Source: Candidatus Zixiibacteriota bacterium (GTDB lineage Bacteria; Zixibacteria; MSB-5A5; GN15; PGXB01). Taken from it: a stretch of DNA of 14,059 bases. The DNA is taken from the NCBI GenBank assembly GCA_026397495.1, contig JAPLUS010000170.1, positions 1-14,059 on the forward strand, read 5' to 3'. The first letter of the stretch is position 1; every line of letters starts with the position of its first letter. Both the position numbers and the translations under genes were made by a program. Shown here in pieces: positions 1-6,912 of this stretch. The notes beneath the pieces were generated by a model. That model was not told the DNA's origin, made no database searches, and worked only from the letters and a program-made list of their open reading frames with translations.

Positions 1-642
1 CTTGCCATTCTTCAGATAGTTTCCCTTATTATCTAAATACAGAATGATCTTGACTACACCATTATTAATTCCCTGTACTTTAGGACCTTCGGGCCATCTC
101 TCTGCACCAAGTCGAATAATTGTTGGAGAATTAGGTCCCGGTTTATTTATAGTTCGCTTTTCAAAATTGAAACTAAATTCCCTAGCAGATTTTCCTAATT
201 TCTTAAAAATGGGACCTTCAGCGGCAATAGGCCAACCATCACCTTCAGGTATAACCATATCTGGTCCCTGTGCATCTATAAAATCATCATCAACCCAACC
301 AATAGGAGTAGTCTTGTGAACAAAATCGATGGGAGTAACTACAGGCAACGACTCCTGTACGATTCCATACCCACGCATATTATGGTCAAAATCAACTTGC
401 CTGCCCTTCAGACCTTTGCCGACCTCCCCCCTCTGACCGGACCCGGTTTTACCGTTAACCGGCTTAGGCTGCTGCGTATCAACATTGACCTGACGAACAT
501 CACCGACATTAATTGCTACCATTTCATCATCTTGATAATAATACCAGATAGTCATTGGCAACAGCATCAGTGATGCGCTAATAATCATACCACGCAATAA
601 ATTCCGCTGGTACGTTACTTTGAGTGGGCTTACAGGACGCAT
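1..642 (-). CDS. TonB-family energy transducer-like protein, C-terminus cut by window edge
   Basis: Reading the complement from an ATG at 642 gives 214 codons without a stop, running off the left edge. The start is supported by an AAGGAGA ribosome binding site at 651-657 with 8 nt spacing. Residues 15-35 form one hydrophobic segment ending WYYY, fitting a single inner-membrane anchor. A Gly/Pro/Lys-rich periplasmic stretch follows (KPVNGKTGSGQRGEVGKG). From about residue 165 the pattern WPEGPKVQGINNGVVKIIL then LDNKGNY matches the start of TonB C-terminal domains (YPE-A--xGI-G-VVVxV-VD-xG). Family members pass proton-motive-force energy from ExbB/ExbD to outer-membrane receptors. No exbBD or receptor is visible here, so the partner is unknown. 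The end of the domain is missing. It is read away from the operon starting at 1192. Confidence 0.75.
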   Translation of the reverse strand, partial: MRPVSPLKVTYQRNLLRGMIISASLMLLPMTIWYYYQDDEMVAINVGDVRQVNVDTQQPKPVNGKTGSGQRGEVGKGLKGRQVDFDHNMRGYGIVQESLPVVTPIDFVHKTTPIGWVDDDFIDAQGPDMVIPEGDGWPIAAEGPIFKKLGKSAREFSFNFEKRTINKPGPNSPTIIRLGAERWPEGPKVQGINNGVVKIILYLDNKGNYLKNGK

Positions 643-922
643 ACTTATTATCTCCTTCGCAACATAAGACCACTTCTTTTCACCTTATGAGATTAGAACG
701 CCGTAATACTTGCCCAAGTCGAGTGGGTGATGATCCAGAAATCCCCCATAACAACATTTATTAATATCAGTTTTAATACATTCAACGAACAATTTTCACT
801 AAAAATTATCACAGCAATATTAAAATGTCAAGGTGGTTTGTCAACAATCAGTTTTTATTCCAATAATTCCGGCTTCTACCAAGAATAGGTGCCACTTATT
901 ACGACATATTTATACTCTATAG
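643..922. other. AT-rich intergenic leader with no gene
   Basis: No credible reading frame. On the minus strand it holds the ribosome binding site and probable promoter of the TonB-like gene. Bases from about 840 to 922 show no structure I can assign. They may be decayed upstream IS3 sequence, because the recognisable transposase remnant begins just to the right. Confidence 0.5.
805..831 (-). promoter_or_regulatory. Candidate sigma70 promoter for the TonB-like gene
   Basis: The complement of 826-831 is a perfect TTGACA. The complement of 805-810 is GATAAT, preceded by TGT, which resembles an extended -10. Spacing is 15 bp, shorter than ideal. A second TTGACA lies about 17 bp further upstream (complement near 837-843), giving an overlapping alternative with AATATT as its -10. 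Either would give a leader of roughly 150 nt before the ATG at 642. Seen as sequence matches only. Confidence 0.45.
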
Positions 923-1113
923 TGGAATCCCTACGACAATGTTGCTATGGAATCCTTTCTTAAAACTGTCAAAATGGAGGAGGTATATCTCTGGGAATAC
1001 AGGATCTGGCTGATGCCCAAAAACGTCTTGATAAATTTCCTTGGGATATCTATAATGAAAAGCGATTGCATCCCTCTCTGGGGATATCGACTATGCTGAG
1101 AGCGAAAAGATAA
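923..1113 (+). pseudogene. IS3-family transposase (OrfB) C-terminal remnant, frameshifted
   Basis: From 923 one frame reads WNPYDNVAMESFLKTVK followed by MEEVYLWEY. This is the IS3-family signature around the catalytic Glu of the rve/DDE integrase core (GNPYDNAxMESFFKTLK). At about 1000 the match moves to another frame: QDLADAQKRLDKF, then IYNEKRLHPSLG, the usual IS3 C-terminal end (VYNEKRLHSSLGY). That frame stops at 1111-1113. An in-frame TAG at 920-922 and loss of everything upstream show that only about the last 60 residues survive. The first two catalytic Asp residues are absent, so it is inactive. It marks past IS insertion at the left edge of the AT-rich gene cluster. Confidence 0.8.
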
Positions 1114-1142
1114 TTGCCAAAGAGATGATTAATGCCGATATT
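1114..1142 (+). promoter_or_regulatory. Weak promoter candidate for the exported-protein operon
   Basis: TTGCCA at 1114-1119 and GATATT at 1137-1142 are 17 bp apart, ahead of the ATG at 1192. The -35 matches consensus at 5 of 6 positions, but the -10 is poor. It overlaps the decayed IS3 tail, so the element may have brought or created the promoter. Transcription from further upstream is equally possible. Confidence 0.25.
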
Positions 1143-1191
1143 ATTGCCTTTCAGAAATTTCAAGTACACAGGCAGTTTAGGGAGATAGGCG

Positions 1192-2763
1192 ATGAAGAGA
1201 AAACTGTTAATTATTATTCTATTCTTACTTTTTGCTAATCAGTTGGCGGTTGCCGAGACCAGTCTTCCGGATAATTTTGAAGCAGATTTTAACCGGCTCT
1301 TTCTTTCAACCGAACCTTTAAGATTTCAAGATAATATTGCTTTACTTGATAAAATAGAAGCAGCTATTCCGAATTTATCGCAAGATGAGCAAGATTTAGT
1401 CCGTGGAAAATCAAGAAGATATTTGCTTGTCAGTCAACCAGGCGAATTTGCCATTTCAAGGGTGTATGCTCCTGACTGTTTGCAGACAGGGGTTGCCGCT
1501 CCAGTTGCTTTTTTGAGATTAACTGCTGTAGATATGCTTGGTAAGATTGGCAATGAAGACGATGCTGATTTTATAAATAATTTAGACAAGAACAAGAATT
1601 TTAATCATCCATATTTTGAAGAGATTTGCAAAAAGGCGGTAAATTATATCCAGACAAAGCAGGATTTGGCTCACCAGCCCCTTGAGCTCACGATCAAATC
1701 AGATGAAGATGTGTATGAAGCGGGGGAGGATATTTTTATAAACTATCAAATAAAGAATGATGGAAAAGAAGCAATCATTATTGCTCCCCCGTTTGAAGAT
1801 AACGGTGTTATCGACCCGAACGGATTTGGAGCGTCTTTTTTAATAAATAAACTGGGGACGGATAAAATAAAAATGGAAATTTTACCTTTGGCAGATTTTT
1901 TGTCAGTCCCTATCTCCCCCGATAAGGTCATTACAATCCCAAGCGGTGGTTCCTACTCTAAGAGAGTCAACATTGTTAGGATTGACAATGAAAGTATTCT
2001 CAGGGATATCAAATATTCTTCGACGGAGATTCTGCAGAGAAGCGGCGAGTTTTCTGTCGCAGCCAAATACGAGTGGACGGAATTACGGAAAGCCTATCCA
2101 ATGCCCAATTGCTGGCATGGCACCATTACCTCCAATGCCATCACCATAGAGGTGAAGGAGAAAAGGGATAAACCCTCAGTCGCAGAAGCTGAAAAGCTTG
2201 TTTTAAAAGATATCTTAAAGGATTCGCCGAATATGAATCCCTCAGTTAAAGTCTTTTTAAAGGAGTTAACTACGCCAGAGCTTTGGGAAAGGATGGTTGC
2301 GCAAGTTTTTAAAGTTAAAGAAGAGGCTATCCCTCTCTCCAACGACACCTATTTAATTAAAGACAGAGAGGTTATTTATCTTGCTTCTGGTTGGGGCTGT
2401 TGCGGATTAATATCTATGTGCGTTACTGATTTAGATAAAAATAACCAGCCAGAACTTCTATATACCCATTCTGGAGGTTCAGGAATACATCGCACGAATC
2501 TGGCCATTTACCTTGAAAATGACGGTAAGCCTCAGATTATAAGAAGTGACCATGCCTATTTTGATGTTGATTTATTCTTGAAAAAGATAGATGACCAGAA
2601 GGTAATCGTTGAGATTGGCAAATTTAAAGACTATGAAAAAGCAATTTACCTGCCAATTGCTACCTTAGGAAATATTGTCCTTGAATCTAAAGGCGCAGAA
2701 CCAGAACTTTTGATCCAATTTGATGAGAAGCTGCCCGAAAAAGTAAAAGAGCAATTTAGATGA
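1192..2763 (+). CDS. Exported multidomain protein: HEAT-like, Ig-like module, FG-GAP-like end
   Basis: 523 residues. Residues 1-21 (MKRKLLIIILFLLFANQLAVA) are a clear Sec signal with AVA before the cut, so the product should be periplasmic or surface. Residues about 30-155 are helical, and LRLTAVDMLGKIGNEDDADF resembles one HEAT repeat. Residues 164-325 are the Ig-like module shared with the next three exported proteins, opening LELTIKSDEDVYEAGEDI and closing TSNAITIEVKEK. This resembles BsuPI/macroglobulin-type beta-sandwiches (inference). The last 130 residues contain GWGCCGLISMCVTDLDKNNQPELLYTHSGGSG, similar to FG-GAP/VCBS calcium loops (DxDxxxxxE). A GGGAG sequence just upstream could be the ribosome binding site. 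The stop overlaps the next ATG (ATGA at 2760-2763), suggesting translational coupling. Function not recognised. Confidence 0.8.
   Translation: MKRKLLIIILFLLFANQLAVAETSLPDNFEADFNRLFLSTEPLRFQDNIALLDKIEAAIPNLSQDEQDLVRGKSRRYLLVSQPGEFAISRVYAPDCLQTGVAAPVAFLRLTAVDMLGKIGNEDDADFINNLDKNKNFNHPYFEEICKKAVNYIQTKQDLAHQPLELTIKSDEDVYEAGEDIFINYQIKNDGKEAIIIAPPFEDNGVIDPNGFGASFLINKLGTDKIKMEILPLADFLSVPISPDKVITIPSGGSYSKRVNIVRIDNESILRDIKYSSTEILQRSGEFSVAAKYEWTELRKAYPMPNCWHGTITSNAITIEVKEKRDKPSVAEAEKLVLKDILKDSPNMNPSVKVFLKELTTPELWERMVAQVFKVKEEAIPLSNDTYLIKDREVIYLASGWGCCGLISMCVTDLDKNNQPELLYTHSGGSGIHRTNLAIYLENDGKPQIIRSDHAYFDVDLFLKKIDDQKVIVEIGKFKDYEKAIYLPIATLGNIVLESKGAEPELLIQFDEKLPEKVKEQFR
1681..2165 (+). repeat. Ig-like module copy 1 (conserved ends, diverged core)
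   Basis: Opens with the tag coding LELTIKSDEDVYEAGE and closes with the tag coding TSNAITIEVKEK. The closing DNA (2128-2165) matches copy 2 almost base for base, while the core between shows no evident DNA similarity to the other copies. Confidence 0.7.
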
Positions 2764-3692
2764 AGAAAATATTTCTTACAGTTATTTTATTGTTATCAGC
2801 GATTTCGGTAGGGTATTGCGAAGAGCATGTTTCTTCAGTCTTAACTCCGCAAGCCAAGGGTGAAGCTCGTGCGCAGCAAGATATTAAAAATGGTAAAATG
2901 AGAATTCTTTACTACGGTATACCTTGGTCAGCAGGCAAACCTTTGCTAGACGATGAAAGTGGGCTGCCGGTTGAGATTGTTGCCAATTGCACTGTAACAC
3001 CAGAGTTTGTTGCTGAAACGGACGCTTACAATAATTTAATGCGAAAGGCAGCGAAAGTAAAGCAGCTAGCGACTCGGTCCCTCCAGCTCATCATCAAATC
3101 AGATAAGCAAGTTTATATGAAGGATGAGCAGATAATCATTGAATATGAATTTAAAAATATTTCAGAGAAGCCAATTAAACTAAAAGATTATTATAAAACC
3201 GGGCCGGTTAGTTTTTACTTTAAGGATGAACAAGGAAAGACATACAGCATCAACTACATAGATGTTTTCGGAAGAACAATGCCGACAGAGCTTGCGGGAG
3301 GAGCAGTCGTTAAGCGGGAAATATATAATTTGGATCTAACAAAAGCTGAAAATTATAAGATTATAGGAAAACATTCAATCTATATGAAAGACGGTAATTT
3401 AACCTCCAACACCATCACCATAGAGGTGAAGGAGAAGAAAGACTTAACGGAAGATGAAGCTATTAAGATTGCTCAAAAAGCCCTCGAAAGTTTGAATAAA
3501 GACGCAGAGCGATATTATTTTAAAGACATTGGAGAATTTAAGAGGAATGAGCGGGATATTTGGCTTGTGACCTTTGATCTAAAAGAGAACTTGAGTCGCG
3601 CGCGGGACAACAAAGCAATGATTTTGGGTGTACAGATATTTATTGCTGTTGATAAAAAGAGCGGCAAAACAACCACTGGAGGTGGGGATTAA
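2760..3692 (+). CDS. Exported protein with Ig-like module and PepSY-like C-terminal domain
   Basis: 310 residues. The start overlaps the previous stop (ATGA). Residues 1-20 (MKKIFLTVILLLSAISVGYC) form a Sec signal; the Cys lacks a proper lipobox, so a lipoprotein is unlikely. Residues about 35-100 (QQDIKNGKMRILYYGIPW, then GLPVEIVANCTVTPEFV) form a small N-terminal region I cannot name. Residues 108-226 are the shared module (LQLIIKSDKQVYMKDEQI to LTSNTITIEVKEKKD). Residues 227-310 start LTEDEAIKIAQKALE and continue to WLVTFDL and VDKKSGKTTTGGGD. This pattern fits PepSY/YpeB-like or NTF2-fold domains, which often act as inhibitors or chaperone-like modules in the envelope. The role is inferred only. 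The gene ends 38 bp before the next start. Confidence 0.8.
   Translation: MKKIFLTVILLLSAISVGYCEEHVSSVLTPQAKGEARAQQDIKNGKMRILYYGIPWSAGKPLLDDESGLPVEIVANCTVTPEFVAETDAYNNLMRKAAKVKQLATRSLQLIIKSDKQVYMKDEQIIIEYEFKNISEKPIKLKDYYKTGPVSFYFKDEQGKTYSINYIDVFGRTMPTELAGGAVVKREIYNLDLTKAENYKIIGKHSIYMKDGNLTSNTITIEVKEKKDLTEDEAIKIAQKALESLNKDAERYYFKDIGEFKRNERDIWLVTFDLKENLSRARDNKAMILGVQIFIAVDKKSGKTTTGGGD
3081..3440 (+). repeat. Ig-like module copy 2
   Basis: Opening tag codes LQLIIKSDKQVY. Closing tag at 3402-3440 codes TSNTITIEVKEKKD and is identical at DNA level to copy 3 over about 24 bases, including synonymous positions, though the cores of the two copies are unrelated by eye. Confidence 0.7.
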
Positions 3693-3730
3693 CAAGACTA
3701 TTATTAGGATAGATCGCCGGTGACAGCGAA

Positions 3731-4261
3731 ATGAAAAAAGTAATCTGCTTATTGATTTCGGCATTATTTTCTTCCGTTTGCCTTGCCCCCTCGCCCTCCT
3801 TTGGCCAAAGCCGGGCTGCGCAAGACGCCACCACCTCCGCCGGCCCATCCCCTTCTCTTCAGCTTACCATCAAATCAGACAAGCAGGTTTATGAGGCGGG
3901 GGAGCAGATCATTTTAACAGCAACATTAAAAAATGTTTCAGAGAAAGAAATGATTGTTTTCTGGGGAAATAAAAAGCCGGAAATATTCGCCGAAGAACTT
4001 GGCGTATATAATGTGGCTATGTATGTAGAATCATCTGATGAGGCATTATATATTAAGCCAAAACAAAGTATAGAGAAAACAATAGCGATAACTTTAGATA
4101 ACAAAATGAAACCAATAAGAGAAATACTTGGATTAATATTGTTATATAACAGTCAGAATTTAGTCTTAGATTTTAAGCACAGGTCAGACCAAGAGATTCT
4201 TACTGGAATTCTTACCTCCAACACCATCACCATAGAGATGGCGGACAAGGATGGAAGATGA
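3731..4261 (+). CDS. Small exported protein consisting of a signal peptide plus one Ig-like module
   Basis: 176 residues. The Sec signal is residues 1-25 (MKKVICLLISALFSSVCLA then PSPSFG). A short low-complexity linker (AAQDATTSAGPSPS) follows, then the module from residue 43 (LQLTIKSDKQVYEAGEQI) to about 172 (LTSNTITIEMADKDG). No extra domain is attached, so this is the minimal member of the paralogous set. The ribosome binding site is weak (GGTGA about 9 nt upstream). The stop overlaps the start of the transposase gene as ATGA (4258-4261). The linker and signal are noticeably GC-richer than the rest of the gene, suggesting they were joined from different sources. Function unknown; a periplasmic binding or scaffold role is inference. 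Confidence 0.78.
   Translation: MKKVICLLISALFSSVCLAPSPSFGQSRAAQDATTSAGPSPSLQLTIKSDKQVYEAGEQIILTATLKNVSEKEMIVFWGNKKPEIFAEELGVYNVAMYVESSDEALYIKPKQSIEKTIAITLDNKMKPIREILGLILLYNSQNLVLDFKHRSDQEILTGILTSNTITIEMADKDGR
3857..4250 (+). repeat. Ig-like module copy 3
   Basis: Opening tag codes LQLTIKSDKQVYEAGEQI, close to copies 1 and 2. Closing tag starts at 4214 and codes TSNTITIE. Core is distinct from the other copies. Confidence 0.7.
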
Positions 4262-4764
4262 CAAAGAAAAGAAAACCAATACGATTAAAAGGATATGATT
4301 ATTCATCAGAAGGCGCATATTATGTAACGATTTGTACACAAGATCGAAAATGCATATTGGGAGAAATTGTAAATGGAAAAATGATATTAAATGAATTTGG
4401 AAATATTGTTAAATTTACATGGGATGCTTTGATTCAACATAATGCCAATATTTTATTGGATCAATTTGTGATTATGCCAAATCATGTTCATGGAATAATA
4501 TTTATAAATAATGATGCGAATTATGGATTGCCGGAAATTGTTCGTCAATTTAAAACATTTTCTGCAAAACCCATCAATGAAATTCAAAACAAATCCGGTA
4601 ATAAATATTGGCAACGAAATTATTACGAGCATATTATTCGTGATGAACAGGAATTAAATCAAAAACGCGAATATATATTAAATAATCCCTTAAATTGGGA
4701 AAAAGATGAAAATAATACATTTAATGAAGAGGTGTTAATAAATGGAGGGGGGTATAAGAGATAA
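4258..4764 (+). CDS. Y1/HUH transposase of the RAYT (REP-associated, IS200-like) type
   Basis: 168 residues, near the usual size of the family. The start RLKGYDYSSEGAYYVTICTQ, the metal-binding HUH motif at residues 76-78 (MPNHVHGII), and WQRNYYEHIIRDE followed by REYILNNPLNW are classic Y1 transposase signatures. The likely catalytic tyrosine is Y139 in REYI. Family members nick and rejoin single-stranded DNA at hairpins, and RAYTs are linked to REP palindromes. The variable linker before VRQFKTF is short. Both ends are fused into the operon: ATGA overlap with the gene before and an ATAA overlap with the expected start of the gene after. I see no flanking REP hairpins. The DNA is more AT-rich than its neighbours (30% GC in a 60-base line counted), suggesting separate origin. 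All key residues look intact. Confidence 0.9.
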   Translation: MTKKRKPIRLKGYDYSSEGAYYVTICTQDRKCILGEIVNGKMILNEFGNIVKFTWDALIQHNANILLDQFVIMPNHVHGIIFINNDANYGLPEIVRQFKTFSAKPINEIQNKSGNKYWQRNYYEHIIRDEQELNQKREYILNNPLNWEKDENNTFNEEVLINGGGYKR

Positions 4765-4790
4765 GAAATCTTTTCACAATAATTGTAATC

Positions 4791-5360
4791 ATGCTTTCGC
4801 TATTGACGGTCAATGGTTATTGCCAGGTAGAAAGCCAGCCACTTACGCTTACCATCAAATCAGATAAGGAAGTTTATAAGGCGAGTGAGGATATAGCCAT
4901 TGATGTTGGGCTAATCAATTTAACTGATAAATCTATCTATATTTTATCATATTTTGAAAGATCTTCTTCAGAAGGTGTTTCCTCAGGTCTTAGGTTTAAT
5001 ATTGTCGGCCCTGATAGCAAGCCGCCTAAATATATTCATCGGGAGCAGCTCGAAGATAGAGTGTCGTATCCACAAATTATGCTTTTGGAGCCCAATCAAA
5101 AGAGAAACGTTAAGATTATATTAAATTATTGGTATAAGATGGATAAACCAGGTGACTATGAAATTAGCGCAGATTTTAAAGACTTTTTAGAATTGGCAAA
5201 TAAATTAGCAGCGGAACTTGATGATTGGAATAAAATGAATAATGAATGTATCAAGAAGGGCTGCCAGCAAATCTCGCTTGCTTCAAATTCCATTAAAATA
5301 AAGGTGTTAGAGAAGAATTTCTTAGAGAAGATAAAAGATTGGTTCGGGAGTAAGGAATGA
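4791..5360 (+). CDS. Exported Ig-like module protein with damaged start
   Basis: 189 residues from the first ATG at 4791, but that start has no ribosome binding site and gives a shortened signal (MLSLLTVNGYC). Reading upstream in frame to 4761 adds RNLFTIIVI, restoring a normal signal peptide. That longer form would start at ATA, which overlaps the transposase stop as ATAA and has GGAGGGGG about 10 nt upstream. So the original start was probably ATG in an ATGA overlap, as at the other junctions. The module spans residues 18-177 (LTLTIKSDKEVYKASEDI to LASNSIKIKVLEK), followed by a short tail. It overlaps the next gene by ATGA at 5357-5360. It may be poorly translated now; function unknown. Confidence 0.65.
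   Translation: MLSLLTVNGYCQVESQPLTLTIKSDKEVYKASEDIAIDVGLINLTDKSIYILSYFERSSSEGVSSGLRFNIVGPDSKPPKYIHREQLEDRVSYPQIMLLEPNQKRNVKIILNYWYKMDKPGDYEISADFKDFLELANKLAAELDDWNKMNNECIKKGCQQISLASNSIKIKVLEKNFLEKIKDWFGSKE
4842..5310 (+). repeat. Ig-like module copy 4 (most diverged)
   Basis: Opening tag codes LTLTIKSDKEVYKASEDI and is close to copies 1-3. The closing tag codes SNSIKIKVLEK and is recognisable in protein but no longer close in DNA. Confidence 0.6.
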
Positions 5361-6649
5361 AAAAGATTATCCCAAGTATTCTTTTATCATTCCTAACAGT
5401 ATATATCGCCTGTGGACCAGACTCCCAACAGTTTCAGAAGTTAAAGAGCTCTGGAATTAACAACATCCCCCCAGACTACAAATTTCTTTTATTTCCGAAA
5501 GACGGAACAATGGTTTATAAAACTCCTGAGTTTTCACGCGGGGATGAAATAGCAAAATTAGAAAGGGCCATTACTGTTCAGTATAGCGATCTAAATAAAG
5601 AGAATATTGGAGTAATAATAGATGAGAAAAATGAAGGATATGTCAGGCGTTCTTCTTTAAGATTTCTTCCTCGCGATAACACACCTGACTATAAAAAGAC
5701 ACGTGATTATATCGCGGGATGGGTAGATGCTATTAAATTTGACACTAACTACGCTGAAGGCTACGGCGGCGTCTACCATCTCCAGGCCGGAAAGGCAATA
5801 GTGTATTTTCGTTTGGTTAGCGCTGACAGGGTTTGCGGCTCAGCTTATAATTACGAAACCAACGGAGATAAAATTATCGCCGTTGGTGCGGCTATCCCAT
5901 TGCGAGACCTTGATATTATGGTTGATGGGGGGACACCTATTTTTGAAGCTTACCGTAAGGCGGAAAGGTCGATACCGGATGCTGAAACATTTATTAAGCA
6001 ATATTCAAGTGAGAGAGAACTTTGTGCCGGCGCCATGCTTAATATCGCACGACTCTATGAAAGACAGAGTGAAGTGAAGCAAGCGATAGATATGTATCAG
6101 AAAGCCATAGATGAGTATGGAGAGGAGAATGTCCCCAGGATTAATTCTGCAGTTACAGTCAGAGATTGGGCACTTTCAAACATAGGATTGCTTTACAAAA
6201 ATATAGGTGAACGAAGCAGGGCTATAATAATTTTCGAAGACCTGATGAAGCACGCAGAAGACCGCAATACGCGTAACAGTTCCCGGATTGAATACCTCAG
6301 CACCAAGCAATCACACCTCAAAGTTACTGCAGAGGTTACTGTTCAAGGCAAAAAGTTGTTTTCAGTTGGCAAGAGAATACCCGTTTTGATCTCAGTGGAA
6401 AATTCTACAAAAGAGACTGTCATTTTTAAATGCTATGCTCAGATGGAATTTCATAGCTTTTGCGCTCTTGCCCCACGCGAAGGATCTAAGGAGATCACTC
6501 TCACCCCTGGAGCAAAACTCGACGTGCCATTGGTGTTTACCGAAAAAGATACTAAGGCCTGCTTAATCCCAGGGGTCTATAAGCTGACCGCTGTATTGAC
6601 GGGAATCCCCTTTGACACAAATACAGAATTAGTTAAGATCCGAGAGTAG
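5357..6649 (+). CDS. Probable lipoprotein with SH3-like, TPR and Ig-like regions
   Basis: 430 residues, starting in an ATGA overlap with the previous gene. The N-terminus MKKIIPSILLSFLTVYIAC then GPDS looks like a lipoprotein signal; the lipobox YIAC is imperfect at -3. Residues about 40-110 (FPKDGTMVYKTPEFSRGDEI to GYVRRSSLRFLP) fit a bacterial SH3-like fold. Residues about 222-303 carry two TPR-type helical pairs (LNIARLYERQSEVKQAIDMY and ALSNIGLLYKNIGERSRAI). Residues about 328-430 are a C-terminal beta-sandwich (LKVTAEVTVQGKKLFSVGKR to PGVYKLTAVL) that follows the logic of the module in the upstream proteins but without the TIKSDK tag. The combination suggests an envelope scaffold binding peptidoglycan or partner proteins; this is inferred. 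It is the last gene of the run. Confidence 0.78.
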   Translation: MKKIIPSILLSFLTVYIACGPDSQQFQKLKSSGINNIPPDYKFLLFPKDGTMVYKTPEFSRGDEIAKLERAITVQYSDLNKENIGVIIDEKNEGYVRRSSLRFLPRDNTPDYKKTRDYIAGWVDAIKFDTNYAEGYGGVYHLQAGKAIVYFRLVSADRVCGSAYNYETNGDKIIAVGAAIPLRDLDIMVDGGTPIFEAYRKAERSIPDAETFIKQYSSERELCAGAMLNIARLYERQSEVKQAIDMYQKAIDEYGEENVPRINSAVTVRDWALSNIGLLYKNIGERSRAIIIFEDLMKHAEDRNTRNSSRIEYLSTKQSHLKVTAEVTVQGKKLFSVGKRIPVLISVENSTKETVIFKCYAQMEFHSFCALAPREGSKEITLTPGAKLDVPLVFTEKDTKACLIPGVYKLTAVLTGIPFDTNTELVKIRE

Positions 6650-6825
6650 GAAAATGTTAAATGATAAGGCATCTGGGCAGCAGAGAGATTAAAAGATGGG
6701 GCGTCAATTAAGCAGGCAAAATTCAGACCAGAGGATTGACATTTACCTACGGGCCTGTTAAAAAACTTCAAAAGGGGAAAAAGTGCACTTCTTGGGGAAA
6801 TGCTATTGGAATTGTCATCCCCGAC
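6650..6825. other. Intergenic tail of the operon, no gene
   Basis: No convincing reading frame or terminator. Near the right side it holds a perfect 10-bp palindrome AAGTGCACTT (6781-6790) next to GGGGAAA. It resembles the GAAAAAGTG core found in the outer repeats of the REP/RAYT element just downstream, so it may be a decayed element end. Confidence 0.4.
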
Positions 6826-6844
6826 TTAGGGCTTGTTGAAAAGT
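6826..6844 (+). repeat. Left outer inverted repeat
   Basis: TTAGGGCTTGTTGAAAAGT; matches the complement of 7564-7583 apart from one A missing from the A-run. Confidence 0.75.
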
Positions 6845-6856
6845 CCCCAAAAAGTA

Positions 6857-6906
6857 GTAGGTCGGCGTTCCGAATTCCGACGATAGTCGGAATGAGAAAC
6901 CCGACA
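6857..6906 (+). repeat. Left REP unit with its own hairpin
   Basis: Starts GTAGGTCGGCGTTCCGAAT and ends AATGAGAAACCCGACA. The centre 6874-6893 is a perfect 8-bp stem (ATTCCGAC/GTCGGAAT) with a GATA loop. It pairs as an inverted copy with 7331-7383 except for the hairpin sequence. Its right end lies 6 bp from the end of the RAYT gene. Confidence 0.85.
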
Positions 6907-6912
6907 TCTTCA

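Noticed and set aside
44..573. Plus-strand open frames over the left edge
   Set aside because: They are antisense to the TonB-like frame, which has a ribosome binding site, a membrane anchor and a family match.
4258..4764. Possibility that the transposase is a pseudogene
   Set aside because: Frame is open at full length and the HUH, YYEHIIRDE and REYI motifs are all intact.
6661..6711. Mini frame MIRHLGSREIKRWGVN
   Set aside because: Only 16 codons and without a ribosome binding site; it looked briefly like a toxin/antitoxin start but has no supporting partner.
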